From Compostibacillus humi (GTDB lineage: Bacteria; Bacillota; Bacilli; Bacillales; Amphibacillaceae): DNA of 40,086 nt. The first letter of the stretch is position 1; each line of letters begins with the position of its first letter. Under the pieces are notes generated by a model. That model was not told where the DNA came from. It did no database searches and worked only from the letters and a program-made list of their open reading frames with translations. Positions 8,067 through 15,482 of the stretch are shown piece by piece. A program made the translations under genes and the position numbers. Location: positions 1-40,086 of the forward strand of contig NZ_BMEV01000029.1 of assembly GCF_014637175.1 (NCBI RefSeq), given 5' to 3'.

Positions 8067-8277
8067 GGTTTCTATATTTATTCCACAGTTCGTCAAAGGT
8101 CGCCAGCGCATTCGCGAATGGGCTGTTCCATTCCAAATAGCTGCTGATTTCATCATAATCCCGGGAATGTTGCGGAAAGTCATGATCGTGAAAGGCCCAG
8201 TCAGCCAGGCGGCTTTCATCATCCGGCTTATTTTTTCCTCTGAATGTTAATAAAAACTGATAAAAGGATCGGCTCAT
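8062..8277 (-). CDS. yozE: YozE family (UPF0346) protein
   Basis: A 71-residue protein matching YozE over its whole length: start SRSFYQFLLTFRG, centre DFPQHSRDYDEISSYLE, end ATFDELWNKY. YozE has a SAM-like helical bundle; its function is unknown. I start at ATG 8277, with GGTGA 5 bases upstream; a GTG at 8289 would add four residues without a ribosome site. The gene begins 14 bases after the tatC stop and is probably read with the Tat operon. Confidence 0.85.
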   Translation of the reverse strand: MSRSFYQFLLTFRGKNKPDDESRLADWAFHDHDFPQHSRDYDEISSYLEWNSPFANALATFDELWNKYRNQ

Positions 8278-8291
8278 CGGTTTCACCAATA

Positions 8292-9056
8292 TTAAATCGT
8301 TTCTTCCCGCATAAATTCTTCATGTTTCCGCAGCTTTCTCCGATAAATGACCTTCGACAATTGTAAACTGACTTCATAAATAATAATCATCGGAATCGAG
8401 ACGAGAATCGGCGTAATAAAATCTGGCGGCGTAATGATCGTGCTGATTACTACCAATATGAAGTAGGCATATTTCCTTGTCTTTTTCATAAAATCCGGTG
8501 TTAAAACTCCTAAACTCGTTAAGAACATGACAACAATCGGCATTTCAAATAAAAGCGCGATTGGGATTGTCACACGGAATAAAAAGCCGAAATATTTGTC
8601 AAGGGTAAACATGACATTAAACATCCCGTTATTCAGCGTTAAGAGAAATGGAATAATAAACTGGGTAAAGAGGAAATAGCCAAATACTAATCCGGCAATA
8701 AATAAAATGAAAATAGCCGGGATAAAGGATACGGAGACCCGTCTTTCCTTTGGAGTGAGGCCGGGTTTAATAAACGCCCAAATTTGATATGCCAAAATAG
8801 GGATTGTTCCGCTGACGGCAATTAAACCGGCCATGGCAAAATATAGCCATATAATTTCACCCGGACCAATGGCTGTTAGTTTGAAACCTAAATCTTTCGC
8901 AAAAAATGCGTATATATCTTCAATAAATATAAATCCGACAATAAAAAAAGCGAAAAAGAATACGGCGGTAACGATAATGCGATTCCGCAATTCGGATAAA
9001 TGGCCAACGACATCCATTTCTTTTTCGTCATGCTGATTTAATTTTTCTTTCGCCAT
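8292..9056 (-). CDS. tatC: Sec-independent protein translocase TatC
   Basis: A 254-residue six-span membrane protein, the twin-arginine signal receptor of the Tat export complex. The N-terminal HLSELRNRI motif that binds the signal peptide is clear, followed by hydrophobic spans and the conserved ITPPDFITP loop before the last spans. Start ATG 9056 is chosen because GGGAG lies 8 bases upstream; ATG 9062 would be only 3 bases away. It follows two tatA genes on the same strand, giving a complete minimal TatAC machine. Confidence 0.93.
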   Translation of the reverse strand: MAKEKLNQHDEKEMDVVGHLSELRNRIIVTAVFFFAFFIVGFIFIEDIYAFFAKDLGFKLTAIGPGEIIWLYFAMAGLIAVSGTIPILAYQIWAFIKPGLTPKERRVSVSFIPAIFILFIAGLVFGYFLFTQFIIPFLLTLNNGMFNVMFTLDKYFGFLFRVTIPIALLFEMPIVVMFLTSLGVLTPDFMKKTRKYAYFILVVISTIITPPDFITPILVSIPMIIIYEVSLQLSKVIYRRKLRKHEEFMREETI

Positions 9057-9121
9057 CTTCATCCACTCCCTGCATGAGCATAAAAGAAGATGTAAGGAAC
9101 ACGCCCTACACCTCCATACAA

Positions 9122-9289
9122 TTAATTATTTTTCTTTTCCTCTGAGTCAGAAGCAATTCCTTGGGCTGCTTTTTTAAATTCCTTCAAGGATGAGCCAAAG
9201 GCTTTTCCGATTTCCGGTAATTTGGAAGGGCCAAAAATTACCAAAGCAATAATAAGAATTAATATTAACCCAGGTATACCGATACTCAT
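9122..9289 (-). CDS. TatA-like translocase subunit, second copy
   Basis: A 55-residue protein, MSIGIPGLI followed by the TatA hallmark [14 protein letters not shown]. It has the standard layout: short N-terminal membrane helix, hinge at FGP, amphipathic helix ([11 protein letters not shown]) and a short charged tail. Ribosome site CGGAGTGA is 8 bases before the ATG. It begins 21 bases after the stop of another tatA and lies upstream of tatC. It is closely related to that copy through the first ~45 residues but has a shorter tail. Confidence 0.9.
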   Translation of the reverse strand: MSIGIPGLILILIIALVIFGPSKLPEIGKAFGSSLKEFKKAAQGIASDSEEKKNN

Positions 9290-9310
9290 TTGTAAAATCA
9301 CTCCGAAATG

Positions 9311-9520
9311 TTATTTGCTGTTTTTGTCTGTGATTATTGCTTTCGCTTCATCTATTTCGTCTTTTGCATCACTCGTCAAATCATTTGCGGACTTTTTAAA
9401 TTCCCGTAACGTTTGACCAAAGGCTTTTCCGATTTCCGGCAATTTTTTTGGTCCAAAAACGACCAAGGCGATAATCAGAATTAATATTAAACCAGGAACA
9501 CCAATCCCTGCTAGTCCCAT
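9311..9520 (-). CDS. tatA: TatA-like translocase subunit, first copy
   Basis: A 69-residue TatA protein: membrane helix [17 protein letters not shown], hinge [14 protein letters not shown], amphipathic helix, then an acidic tail. TatA forms the variable pore or membrane-thinning oligomer of the Tat pathway; in Gram-positives TatA also does the TatB task. Ribosome site AGAAGGTG is 5 bases before the ATG. It is first in the tatA-tatA-tatC-yozE run. Confidence 0.93.
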   Translation of the reverse strand: MGLAGIGVPGLILILIIALVVFGPKKLPEIGKAFGQTLREFKKSANDLTSDAKDEIDEAKAIITDKNSK

Positions 9521-9602
9521 ACGTACACCTTCTTATCGTAATTAGTATAGTTTTATACTTTCATATTACCATGCAACGCGGGAAGGAAACAAGCCATATT
9601 CC

Positions 9603-10091
9603 TTATCTCCGGTCGTATTGCAAAAAATAGTAATCATACGGATTTTTCTCGTTCCTCTCCCCTTTTGTTTTCGAAGTTAATCTCCATTCCTCTTCGGAAA
9701 AGTGAGGGAAAAAGGTGTCGCCTTCAAATGTTTCATCGATAAACGTAATGTACATCCGGTCTGCCAGCGGCAAGGCTTGAGCAAAAATCTCCCCGCCGCC
9801 AATGACAAAGATCTCTTCCTCCGGATTTTTTTCATTCCAGTTGACGAGCTCCTGGAGATTTTCAATCACCTCAACCCCTTCCGGAAGATCCGGATTGGAA
9901 CGGCTTAACACGACATTCCGGCGATTCGGCAGCGGTTTGCCGATGGAAAGAAAGGTTTTTCTGCCCATGACAATCGTATTTCCCGTTGTTTTCTCTTTAA
10001 AAAACTTCAAATCCTTTGGCAAATGCCAAGGCAAATCATTTTTATTTCCGATAACCCGATTACGGTCCATGGCAACGATTAAAGATATCAC
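9603..10091 (-). CDS. dfrA: dihydrofolate reductase
   Basis: A 162-residue NADPH-dependent enzyme that reduces dihydrofolate, which thymidylate synthase produces. The family motifs are complete: start ISLIVAMDRNRVIG, substrate loop NDLPWHLPKDLKFFK with the catalytic Asp, cofactor motifs IVMGRKTF and FVIGGGEIF. Start is GTG 10091 behind AGGAGGAA. It begins 11 bases after the thyA stop; this thyA-dfrA pairing is standard in bacilli and couples use and regeneration of folate. Confidence 0.95.
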   Translation of the reverse strand: MISLIVAMDRNRVIGNKNDLPWHLPKDLKFFKEKTTGNTIVMGRKTFLSIGKPLPNRRNVVLSRSNPDLPEGVEVIENLQELVNWNEKNPEEEIFVIGGGEIFAQALPLADRMYITFIDETFEGDTFFPHFSEEEWRLTSKTKGERNEKNPYDYYFLQYDRR

Positions 10092-10102
10092 GTTATTTCC
10101 TC

Positions 10103-11059
10103 CTAAACAGCGATTGGTGCTTTAATAGCCGGGTGTGGATGATAATTGGCAATTTTTATATCGTCGATATCAAAATCAAATATCGATTTTTTGCCCTCGT
10201 TTATTTCCAATGTTGGGAAAGGACGGATTTCCCTTTCTAGCTGAAGTTTCACCTGTTCCACGTGATTTGAATAAATATGGGCATCACCTAAAGTGTGGAC
10301 AAATTCGCCTACATCCAAACCGCATTCATGGGCAATTAAATGGGTGAGCAACGCATAGCTGGCAATGTTAAACGGCACGCCCAAAAAAACATCTCCGCTG
10401 CGCTGGTATAATTGACAGGACAGTTTCCCGTCGGCTACATAAAACTGAAAAAGGGTATGACAAGGCGGGAGAGCCATGTTCGGAATATCTTCCGGATTCC
10501 AGGCCGAAACAATATGTCTTCTGGAATCAGGGTTATTTTTAATAGAATCAATGACATTTTTCAGCTGGTCAATCGTATCGTTTTGGGAAGTTTTCCACGC
10601 CCGCCATTGTTTGCCGTAAACAGATCCGAGATCGCCATATTTTTCCGCAAAGTCATCGTCGTGCAAAATTTTTTCTTTAAACAGTTGCATTTGTTCATCA
10701 TAACGATTTTTAAATTCCGGGTCTGTCAGACTTCTTCTGCCAAAATCTGTCATATCCGGACCATCATATTCATCGCTCTTAATCCATTTTTCAAAAGCCC
10801 ATTCATTCCATATATTATTGTTATGCTGCAATAAATAGCGGATATTTGTGTCCCCTTTGATAAACCATAGCAATTCGGTTGCTACTAAACGAAAAGCTAC
10901 CTTTTTTGTCGTGAGCAGCGGGAACCCTTCTTTTAAATTAAACCGCATTTGATAGCCAAAAATGGAATACGTACCTGTGTTTGTACGGTCATCTTTTTTA
11001 TGTCCATTCTTTAAAATATGTGAACAAAGCTGTAAATATGCTTCTTCTCCGTATAGCAT
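10103..11059 (-). CDS. thyA: thymidylate synthase ThyA (long form)
   Basis: A 318-residue enzyme making dTMP from dUMP and methylene-tetrahydrofolate. The catalytic cysteine is C200 in [11 protein letters not shown]; the dUMP motif [13 protein letters not shown] and the C-terminal [11 protein letters not shown] are intact. An insert of about 50 residues (near 90-140) makes it the length of the Lactobacillus casei enzyme rather than the 264-residue E. coli one. Start is ATG 11059 behind GGAGGAATTGG; a longer reading frame upstream has no ribosome site. A dyad operator candidate lies 45 bases upstream. Confidence 0.95.
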   Translation of the reverse strand: MLYGEEAYLQLCSHILKNGHKKDDRTNTGTYSIFGYQMRFNLKEGFPLLTTKKVAFRLVATELLWFIKGDTNIRYLLQHNNNIWNEWAFEKWIKSDEYDGPDMTDFGRRSLTDPEFKNRYDEQMQLFKEKILHDDDFAEKYGDLGSVYGKQWRAWKTSQNDTIDQLKNVIDSIKNNPDSRRHIVSAWNPEDIPNMALPPCHTLFQFYVADGKLSCQLYQRSGDVFLGVPFNIASYALLTHLIAHECGLDVGEFVHTLGDAHIYSNHVEQVKLQLEREIRPFPTLEINEGKKSIFDFDIDDIKIANYHPHPAIKAPIAV

Positions 11060-11103
11060 CTTTCCAATTCCTCCAATTTCTAAGAAAACAAAATATGTTA
11101 AAT

Positions 11104-11128
11104 TTGTGTTGCATTTATTGTAACACAA
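11104..11128. promoter_or_regulatory. dyad operator candidate between thyA and NlpC/P60 gene
   Basis: TTGTGTT (11104-11110) and AACACAA (11122-11128) form an inverted repeat with further symmetric bases (CA/TG) in the 11-base centre. It sits in the only promoter space for thyA, on the minus strand overlapping a possible -35, and for the divergent gene. I do not recognise the regulator. Confidence 0.4.
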
Positions 11129-11200
11129 CCGTAAAGCATAGAAGACATATTTTAACATAAATTTGATAAAAATAGATTGGCAGAATGGGAGGACATTTTG

Positions 11201-12217
11201 ATGATAGAAGGAAGTGTGCAAGAGATAGTAACACGCTCTGCTCTTTATAGTATCGTCCTGAGCCAACCTTTTTTAGTTGCTGCCGGAGTTTACCCGCAAT
11301 TGGAAAAAGCGATAGTTCAAGAAAATAATCCATTACAGTACGGCGAACACGGGGAAGCTGTCCGTTTATTGCAGACGAAATTAAGCCAGCTCTCCTATCT
11401 CCATGAAGATGATATAGATGGCAGCTATGATATATTGACGGAATACGCAGTGAAAAAGTTTCAAGGTGACCATCATATTGATATGACCGGATACGTAGAC
11501 GCAAAAACGTTACATAAATTGATTGAACTGGATAAAGAAAAAAAGATTAAAAAGCTGGAGCAGCTCAGTGAAACGATTGCTCCGGGAACGGTAAGCGACG
11601 AAGTAAAAGCAGTACAAGAAACGTTGCAGGATTTCGGATATTACAATGGAGAAATTGACGGCATTTACGGCCCGCGAACAAAAAAAGCATTGGAAATGGC
11701 TGAGAAAATCCACGATTTAGAATTAGTAGATGAAATTGCTCCATCCTCATTAACGGTCCTATACGAAACAGAGACAGAAACGGTTGATTCCGTTGAGCAA
11801 AAGGCAGCAGAAACGGAAACGAATGTAAAGGAAATTAAAACGGTACCTGTTCAAACCGGAAATGCGAACGTCATTGAATCAGCAAAATCGCTAATTGGCA
11901 CTCCCTACGTCTGGGGAGGAACAACTCCGTCCGGTTTTGATTGCAGCGGGTTTGTCCAATACATTTTTCAGGCCCACGGCTATACAATTCCCCGCACAGT
12001 TAATGAAATTTGGAATTTTACCCAGCCGATAGAAAAACCGTCCATAGGCGACCTTGTTTTTTTCCAGACGTATACGAACGGACCTTCCCATTTAGGAATT
12101 TATCTCGGAAATGGAGACTTTATTCATGCCGGAGTTAACAATGGGGTAACAATCAGCAATTTAAGCGAATCTTATTGGCAGGAGCGTTATTTAGGCGCAA
12201 AAAGAATAAATCAGTAA
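11201..12217 (+). CDS. cell wall hydrolase: two PG-binding domains and NlpC/P60
   Basis: A 338-residue protein. Two peptidoglycan-binding type 1 domains lie at about 45-107 and 130-170, each with the GxDGxYGPxT-like or DIDGSYD signature, then an acidic linker rich in Glu/Thr, then an NlpC/P60 cysteine peptidase at about 222-337. Catalytic Cys is in [10 protein letters not shown] and the His in PSHLGIYLG. It should cleave D-Glu-diaminopimelate bonds in wall peptides. The N terminus has only a weak hydrophobic stretch ([17 protein letters not shown]), so export is likely but unclear. Start ATG 11201 follows GGGAGGA; an upstream ATG at 11177 has no such site. Confidence 0.85.
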   Translation: MIEGSVQEIVTRSALYSIVLSQPFLVAAGVYPQLEKAIVQENNPLQYGEHGEAVRLLQTKLSQLSYLHEDDIDGSYDILTEYAVKKFQGDHHIDMTGYVDAKTLHKLIELDKEKKIKKLEQLSETIAPGTVSDEVKAVQETLQDFGYYNGEIDGIYGPRTKKALEMAEKIHDLELVDEIAPSSLTVLYETETETVDSVEQKAAETETNVKEIKTVPVQTGNANVIESAKSLIGTPYVWGGTTPSGFDCSGFVQYIFQAHGYTIPRTVNEIWNFTQPIEKPSIGDLVFFQTYTNGPSHLGIYLGNGDFIHAGVNNGVTISNLSESYWQERYLGAKRINQ

Positions 12218-12245
12218 AAGTGCAAACAAACTTGTTTGCACTTTT
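12217..12245. terminator. bidirectional terminator NlpC/P60 and fhs
   Basis: AAAAGTGCAAACAA pairs with TTGTTTGCACTTTT across a 2-base centre, starting at the last base of the TAA stop. It lies between convergent genes. Confidence 0.8.
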
Positions 12246-12254
12246 GCGATAAGT

Positions 12255-13922
12255 TTAAAACAGACCGGTAATTTTCCCGCTGTTTTCCACATTCATATTT
12301 AATGCTGCCGGCTTTTTAGGCAATCCCGGCATCGTCATGACATCGCCCGTAAGGACAACGATAAAGCCTGCTCCGACAGACGGTTTGAGTTCCCGGATGT
12401 GAATCATAAAGTTTTCTGGGCGGCCAATCTTTTTCGGGTCATCCGACAGAGAATATTGGGTTTTCGCCATGCATACCGGAAGATTGCCCCAGCCTTGTTT
12501 TTCGTAATATGCGATTTGCTGCTGTGCTTTGGGCGAAAGTTCGATATCTTTCGCACCGTAGACAATTTGGGCAATTTTGCGGATTTTTGCTTCTAACGAA
12601 TCTTCTAATTCATATATCGGCTGGAAAGTTTGGGGAGAAGCTGCTTTTTCCACAACTTTTTTCGCAAGCAAAATTCCTCCCTCTCCTCCTTTCCCCCATA
12701 CATCCGTCAGAGCCACGTCAATATCCTGTTCAAGACACCATCTCTCCACCCATTCAAGCTCCTGTTCCGTGTCTGTCGGAAACTTATTAATTGCTACAAC
12801 GAAAGGCAGTCCGAAATGCTTAATCGTTTCGATATGTTTCTGTAAATTTTTTACTCCTTCTTTCAGGGCTTCGAGATTTTCTTCTTTTAATGCATCTTTC
12901 GGTACACCGCCGTGCATTTTTAACGCGCGGATTGTCGCGACAATTACTACTGCGTCAGTTCGGATTTTGCCGATTCGGGATTTAATGTCGAGAAATTTTT
13001 CTGCACCTAAATCCGCGCCAAATCCGGCTTCCGTCACAACATAATCGGCAAGTTTCTGCGCTGTTTTTGTTGCCATAATACTGTTGCATCCGTGGGCAAT
13101 ATTCGCAAACGGTCCGCCGTGGATAATGGCAGGCGTATTTTCCGTCGTCTGCACCAGATTCGGTTTTATCGCATCCTTTAATAATAGGGTAAGCGCCCCT
13201 TCTACCTCCAGATCCCGAACTTGGACAGGCTGTTCGTCGTACGTATAGCCGATGACAATGTTGGAAAGCCGTTCTTTTAAATCTTCCAAGTCTTTTGCTA
13301 AACAAAGTATCGCCATAATTTCCGATGCTACGGTTATCTGAAAATGATCTTCTCTAGGGCTCCCTTGTTTCGGCCCGCCAAGACCGACGATGATATTCCG
13401 CAAGCTGCGGTCATTCATATCCATAACCCGTTTCCATTCAATTCTTCGCGGATCAATGTTTAACGCATTTCCTTGATGAATATGATTATCGATAATGGCA
13501 GCCAATAAATTGTTCGCTGCGGTTATCGCATGTAAATCCCCGGTAAAATGCAAATTAATCTCTTCCATCGGCAAAACTTGAGAATAGCCGCCGCCGGCCG
13601 CTCCTCCTTTTATTCCCATAACCGGCCCCAGGGACGGTTCCCGTAAAGCAATGATTGCCTTTTTGCCAATTTTGTTTAATGCTTGTCCTAAACCGACGGC
13701 AACGGTAGACTTTCCTTCTCCCGCTGGGGTCGGATTAATGGAAGTGACGAGAATAACCTTGCCGTCCGGCTTATCTTCCAATTTTTGCAGCAGCCGGTCA
13801 GATATTTTTGCTTTCGTACGACCAAATGGTTCCCAATCTTCTTCCGCTAACTCCAATTGTTCAGCAATTTGCTCAATTGGTTTTAGCGTTGCTTGTTGTG
13901 CAATTTCAATATCAGTTTTCAT
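12255..13922 (-). CDS. fhs: formate-tetrahydrofolate ligase
   Basis: A 555-residue ATP-dependent enzyme that makes 10-formyltetrahydrofolate from formate, feeding purine and initiator Met-tRNA formylation. The P-loop TPAGEGKST is at 65-73, and family segments such as [22 protein letters not shown] and VMTMPGLP near the end are intact; length fits the family. The gene stands alone with its own upstream region, divergent from the RNA candidate and cspD. With thyA and dfrA nearby it makes a one-carbon neighbourhood. The ribosome site is weak (AAGGGAAG, 9 bases upstream). Confidence 0.96.
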   Translation of the reverse strand: MKTDIEIAQQATLKPIEQIAEQLELAEEDWEPFGRTKAKISDRLLQKLEDKPDGKVILVTSINPTPAGEGKSTVAVGLGQALNKIGKKAIIALREPSLGPVMGIKGGAAGGGYSQVLPMEEINLHFTGDLHAITAANNLLAAIIDNHIHQGNALNIDPRRIEWKRVMDMNDRSLRNIIVGLGGPKQGSPREDHFQITVASEIMAILCLAKDLEDLKERLSNIVIGYTYDEQPVQVRDLEVEGALTLLLKDAIKPNLVQTTENTPAIIHGGPFANIAHGCNSIMATKTAQKLADYVVTEAGFGADLGAEKFLDIKSRIGKIRTDAVVIVATIRALKMHGGVPKDALKEENLEALKEGVKNLQKHIETIKHFGLPFVVAINKFPTDTEQELEWVERWCLEQDIDVALTDVWGKGGEGGILLAKKVVEKAASPQTFQPIYELEDSLEAKIRKIAQIVYGAKDIELSPKAQQQIAYYEKQGWGNLPVCMAKTQYSLSDDPKKIGRPENFMIHIRELKPSVGAGFIVVLTGDVMTMPGLPKKPAALNMNVENSGKITGLF

Positions 13923-14003
13923 CTTCGCTCTTCCCTTCTGTCAATCACTTATGCATGCAATTTCATTGTACAAGATAAATTTGCAAAAAAATGTATCAAA
14001 TTC

Positions 14004-14032
14004 TTGACTAATTCTTCCATTTAAGCTATAGT
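14004..14032 (+). promoter_or_regulatory. strong sigma-A promoter
   Basis: -35 TTGACT (14004-14009), exactly 17 bases, -10 TATAGT (14027-14032). It faces cspD but is followed after ~100 bases by a terminator, so it most directly drives the RNA candidate. Confidence 0.75.
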
Positions 14033-14039
14033 AATGGCA

Positions 14040-14138
14040 AGCAAAGAAGATGTACGGATTCATTAATAAACAGGCAGCTTCAAGTAGAAGTGGATGTAAC
14101 AGTGATCCTACACTTCTATAACGAGGTTGCCTTTTTTT
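14040..14138 (+). ncRNA. candidate ~100-nt small RNA or attenuated cspD leader
   Basis: A promoter (14004-14032) predicts a start near 14040. The transcript ends in a long stem-loop: AGGCAGCTTC (14072-14081) pairs over 10 positions (two G-U) with GAGGTTGCCT (14123-14132), and inside it TAGAAGTG (14085-14092) pairs with CACTTCTA (14111-14118); seven T follow directly (14132-14138). This is a complete Rho-independent terminator 65 bases before the cspD start. No reading frame with a ribosome site is present, and I recognise no known riboswitch or T-box consensus. Either it is a free small RNA or a leader whose terminator controls cspD. Confidence 0.45.
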
Positions 14139-14202
14139 AATGCAATTTGTCCCTCTCCTTTGTATTAACACGTGTTACGTGAAAGTTTTTAGGAGGATTG
14201 AA

Positions 14203-14403
14203 ATGCAAAACGGTGTAGTAAAATGGTTTAATGCAGAAAAAGGTTACGGGTTCATTCAAATTGAAGAAGGAAATGATGTTTTTGTACATTATTCCGCTAT
14301 TCAGGAAGAAGGCTTCAAGTCACTAGAAGAGGGGCAAGAAGTTACATTCGAAATCGTTGAAGGCGAACGCGGACCACAAGCAGCAAATGTTGTAAAAAAA
14401 TAA
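14203..14403 (+). CDS. cspD: cold shock protein CspD
   Basis: A 66-residue single cold shock domain that binds single-stranded RNA and DNA and acts as an RNA chaperone. RNP1 is KGYGFI and RNP2 is DVFVHY; the start [14 protein letters not shown] and the end [10 protein letters not shown] are close to B. subtilis CspD. Start ATG 14203 follows AGGAGGATTGAA. The 65 bases before it hold a perfect 12-bp palindrome TAACACGTGTTA (14166-14177). Whether the strong upstream promoter reaches the gene depends on readthrough of the terminator at 14072-14138. Confidence 0.95.
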   Translation: MQNGVVKWFNAEKGYGFIQIEEGNDVFVHYSAIQEEGFKSLEEGQEVTFEIVEGERGPQAANVVKK

Positions 14404-14425
14404 AGAACAATTGTATATAAAGGTG

Positions 14426-14454
14426 AGAAGGTGTCCTATAAAGACACCTTCTTT
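14426..14454 (+). terminator. cspD terminator
   Basis: AGAAGGTGTC pairs with GACACCTTCT around a 7-base loop, followed by TTATT. Confidence 0.8.
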
Positions 14455-14820
14455 ATTGCAGTCATGGATTTTATAGCTTTACACTTCCCTTAGAATATCC
14501 TTTTAAACCTTCCAGCTTCTTCTAATATTTGCCGCAAAGTCGGACAGGCCTCTAAAAAGCTTCTTCTATTTATCGATTAACTTCCCCCATTTCAATCGGG
14601 AAATTCAAGGAACAATTCTCCTCCTTTGACAGAAATTTACTTCGTTTTATTCACAAATCATTCACATTCTTTTTTAACCATTTAGTTAGAAAAACCTATA
14701 AATCAATAAGTTTGTGCGTTCTTGAACAAATTGTGAAACGTCCTCGGATGTGCTTAAAATCATAGTTTTATTGTGTATGATGAAATTAGAAGTAATCCTA
14801 ATTCAAAGGGGTGAAAATTA
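14455..14820 (+). promoter_or_regulatory. oxidase upstream region with ResD/Rex-like half sites
   Basis: No gene is seen here. ATTCACAAA (14649-14657) is the reverse of TTTGTGAAT, the form given for ResD sites in B. subtilis; a related ATTCACATT follows at 14660, and TTGTGAAAC lies at 14731. A possible promoter is TTGTGA (14731-14736), 18 bases, TAAAAT (14755-14760). The motifs suggest oxygen or redox control of the oxidase operon; which regulator acts is inference. Confidence 0.35.
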
Positions 14821-14961
14821 ATGAGTGCAAAAGAGAAAAAAGTACATCATGACAAAGAACCTGATTTAAGAGGAACTTTAGCTTCTGTTTCTCTCGTAGG
14901 ATTATTCATTGTGATTACTTGGGTAGGAGCATTTACGCTCTTTCTCTCAAGAGGATTTTAA
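14821..14961 (+). CDS. cytochrome c oxidase subunit IIa (ba3-type)
   Basis: A 46-residue protein: a charged N terminus (SAKEKKVHHDKEPDLRG) and one membrane helix (LASVSLVGLFIVITWVGAF) ending SRGF. This is the layout of the tiny subunit IIa of ba3-type oxidases, in which it replaces a missing transmembrane helix of subunit II. It is first in the operon, 17 bases before subunit II. Ribosome site AAAGGGGTGA precedes the ATG. Confidence 0.85.
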   Translation: MSAKEKKVHHDKEPDLRGTLASVSLVGLFIVITWVGAFTLFLSRGF

Positions 14962-14978
14962 CAAAAGGAGGATAACTC

Positions 14979-15482
14979 ATGCACATTCACAAGTTTGAGA
15001 AATACTGGTTAATTGCCGGTATTGGCGGACTAATTGTATTCTTAGTCATTCTTGGCTTTGGTGCTTTCTATCTCGGCACCCATCCGCAAAGTCACGGGAT
15101 TGTAATCGATCCGGAAAACATTGAAGCAAATGAAGCATTTAAAAAAGAAAACTTAGGACTCCATGAAATTGGTGACGGAAAATATGTTTTAAACGTAGTT
15201 GCATCTGCTTTTAACTACGATTTAGGGGTTGACGAAGACGGCAAACCTGTAAAACATATTCAAATTCCTAAAGATTCGAAAGTATTGATTCAAGCAACCA
15301 CTCCTGATGTAATCCACGGTTTTAACATCGCAGGTACAAACGCAAATATGATGGTTGAACCTGGATATATCAGCAGCATGGAAGTAACCTTTAAAAAGCC
15401 TGGGGAGTACACCCTTGTATGTAACGAATATTGTGGTACAGGACATCATTTAATGTATGCCACAGTGGAGGTGGTTGAATAA
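14979..15482 (+). CDS. cytochrome c oxidase subunit II (ba3-type, CuA)
   Basis: A 167-residue membrane-anchored electron entry subunit. One N-terminal membrane helix (about 10-33) leads to an outer cupredoxin domain. The CuA site is complete: H113, C148, E150, C152, H156 and M159. One helix rather than two, together with the separate subunit IIa, marks the ba3 (B-family) class, as in Thermus and Geobacillus. It takes electrons from cytochrome c. AAAAGGAGGA precedes the ATG. The stop overlaps the start of subunit I by one base. Confidence 0.93.
   Translation: MHIHKFEKYWLIAGIGGLIVFLVILGFGAFYLGTHPQSHGIVIDPENIEANEAFKKENLGLHEIGDGKYVLNVVASAFNYDLGVDEDGKPVKHIQIPKDSKVLIQATTPDVIHGFNIAGTNANMMVEPGYISSMEVTFKKPGEYTLVCNEYCGTGHHLMYATVEVVE

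Noticed and set aside
11060-11266. Longer thyA reading frame (69 more residues)
   Set aside because: It covers the promoter and dyad region, has no ribosome site, and the GGAGGAATTGG before ATG 11059 decides the start.
12399-13305. Several open frames opposite fhs, the longest 155 codons
   Set aside because: They are mirror frames of a highly conserved coding gene and lack ribosome sites.
13923-14003. ZTP or folate riboswitch before fhs
   Set aside because: I looked for the known consensus elements on the minus strand and found none; the spacer is only ~80 bases before the divergent promoter.
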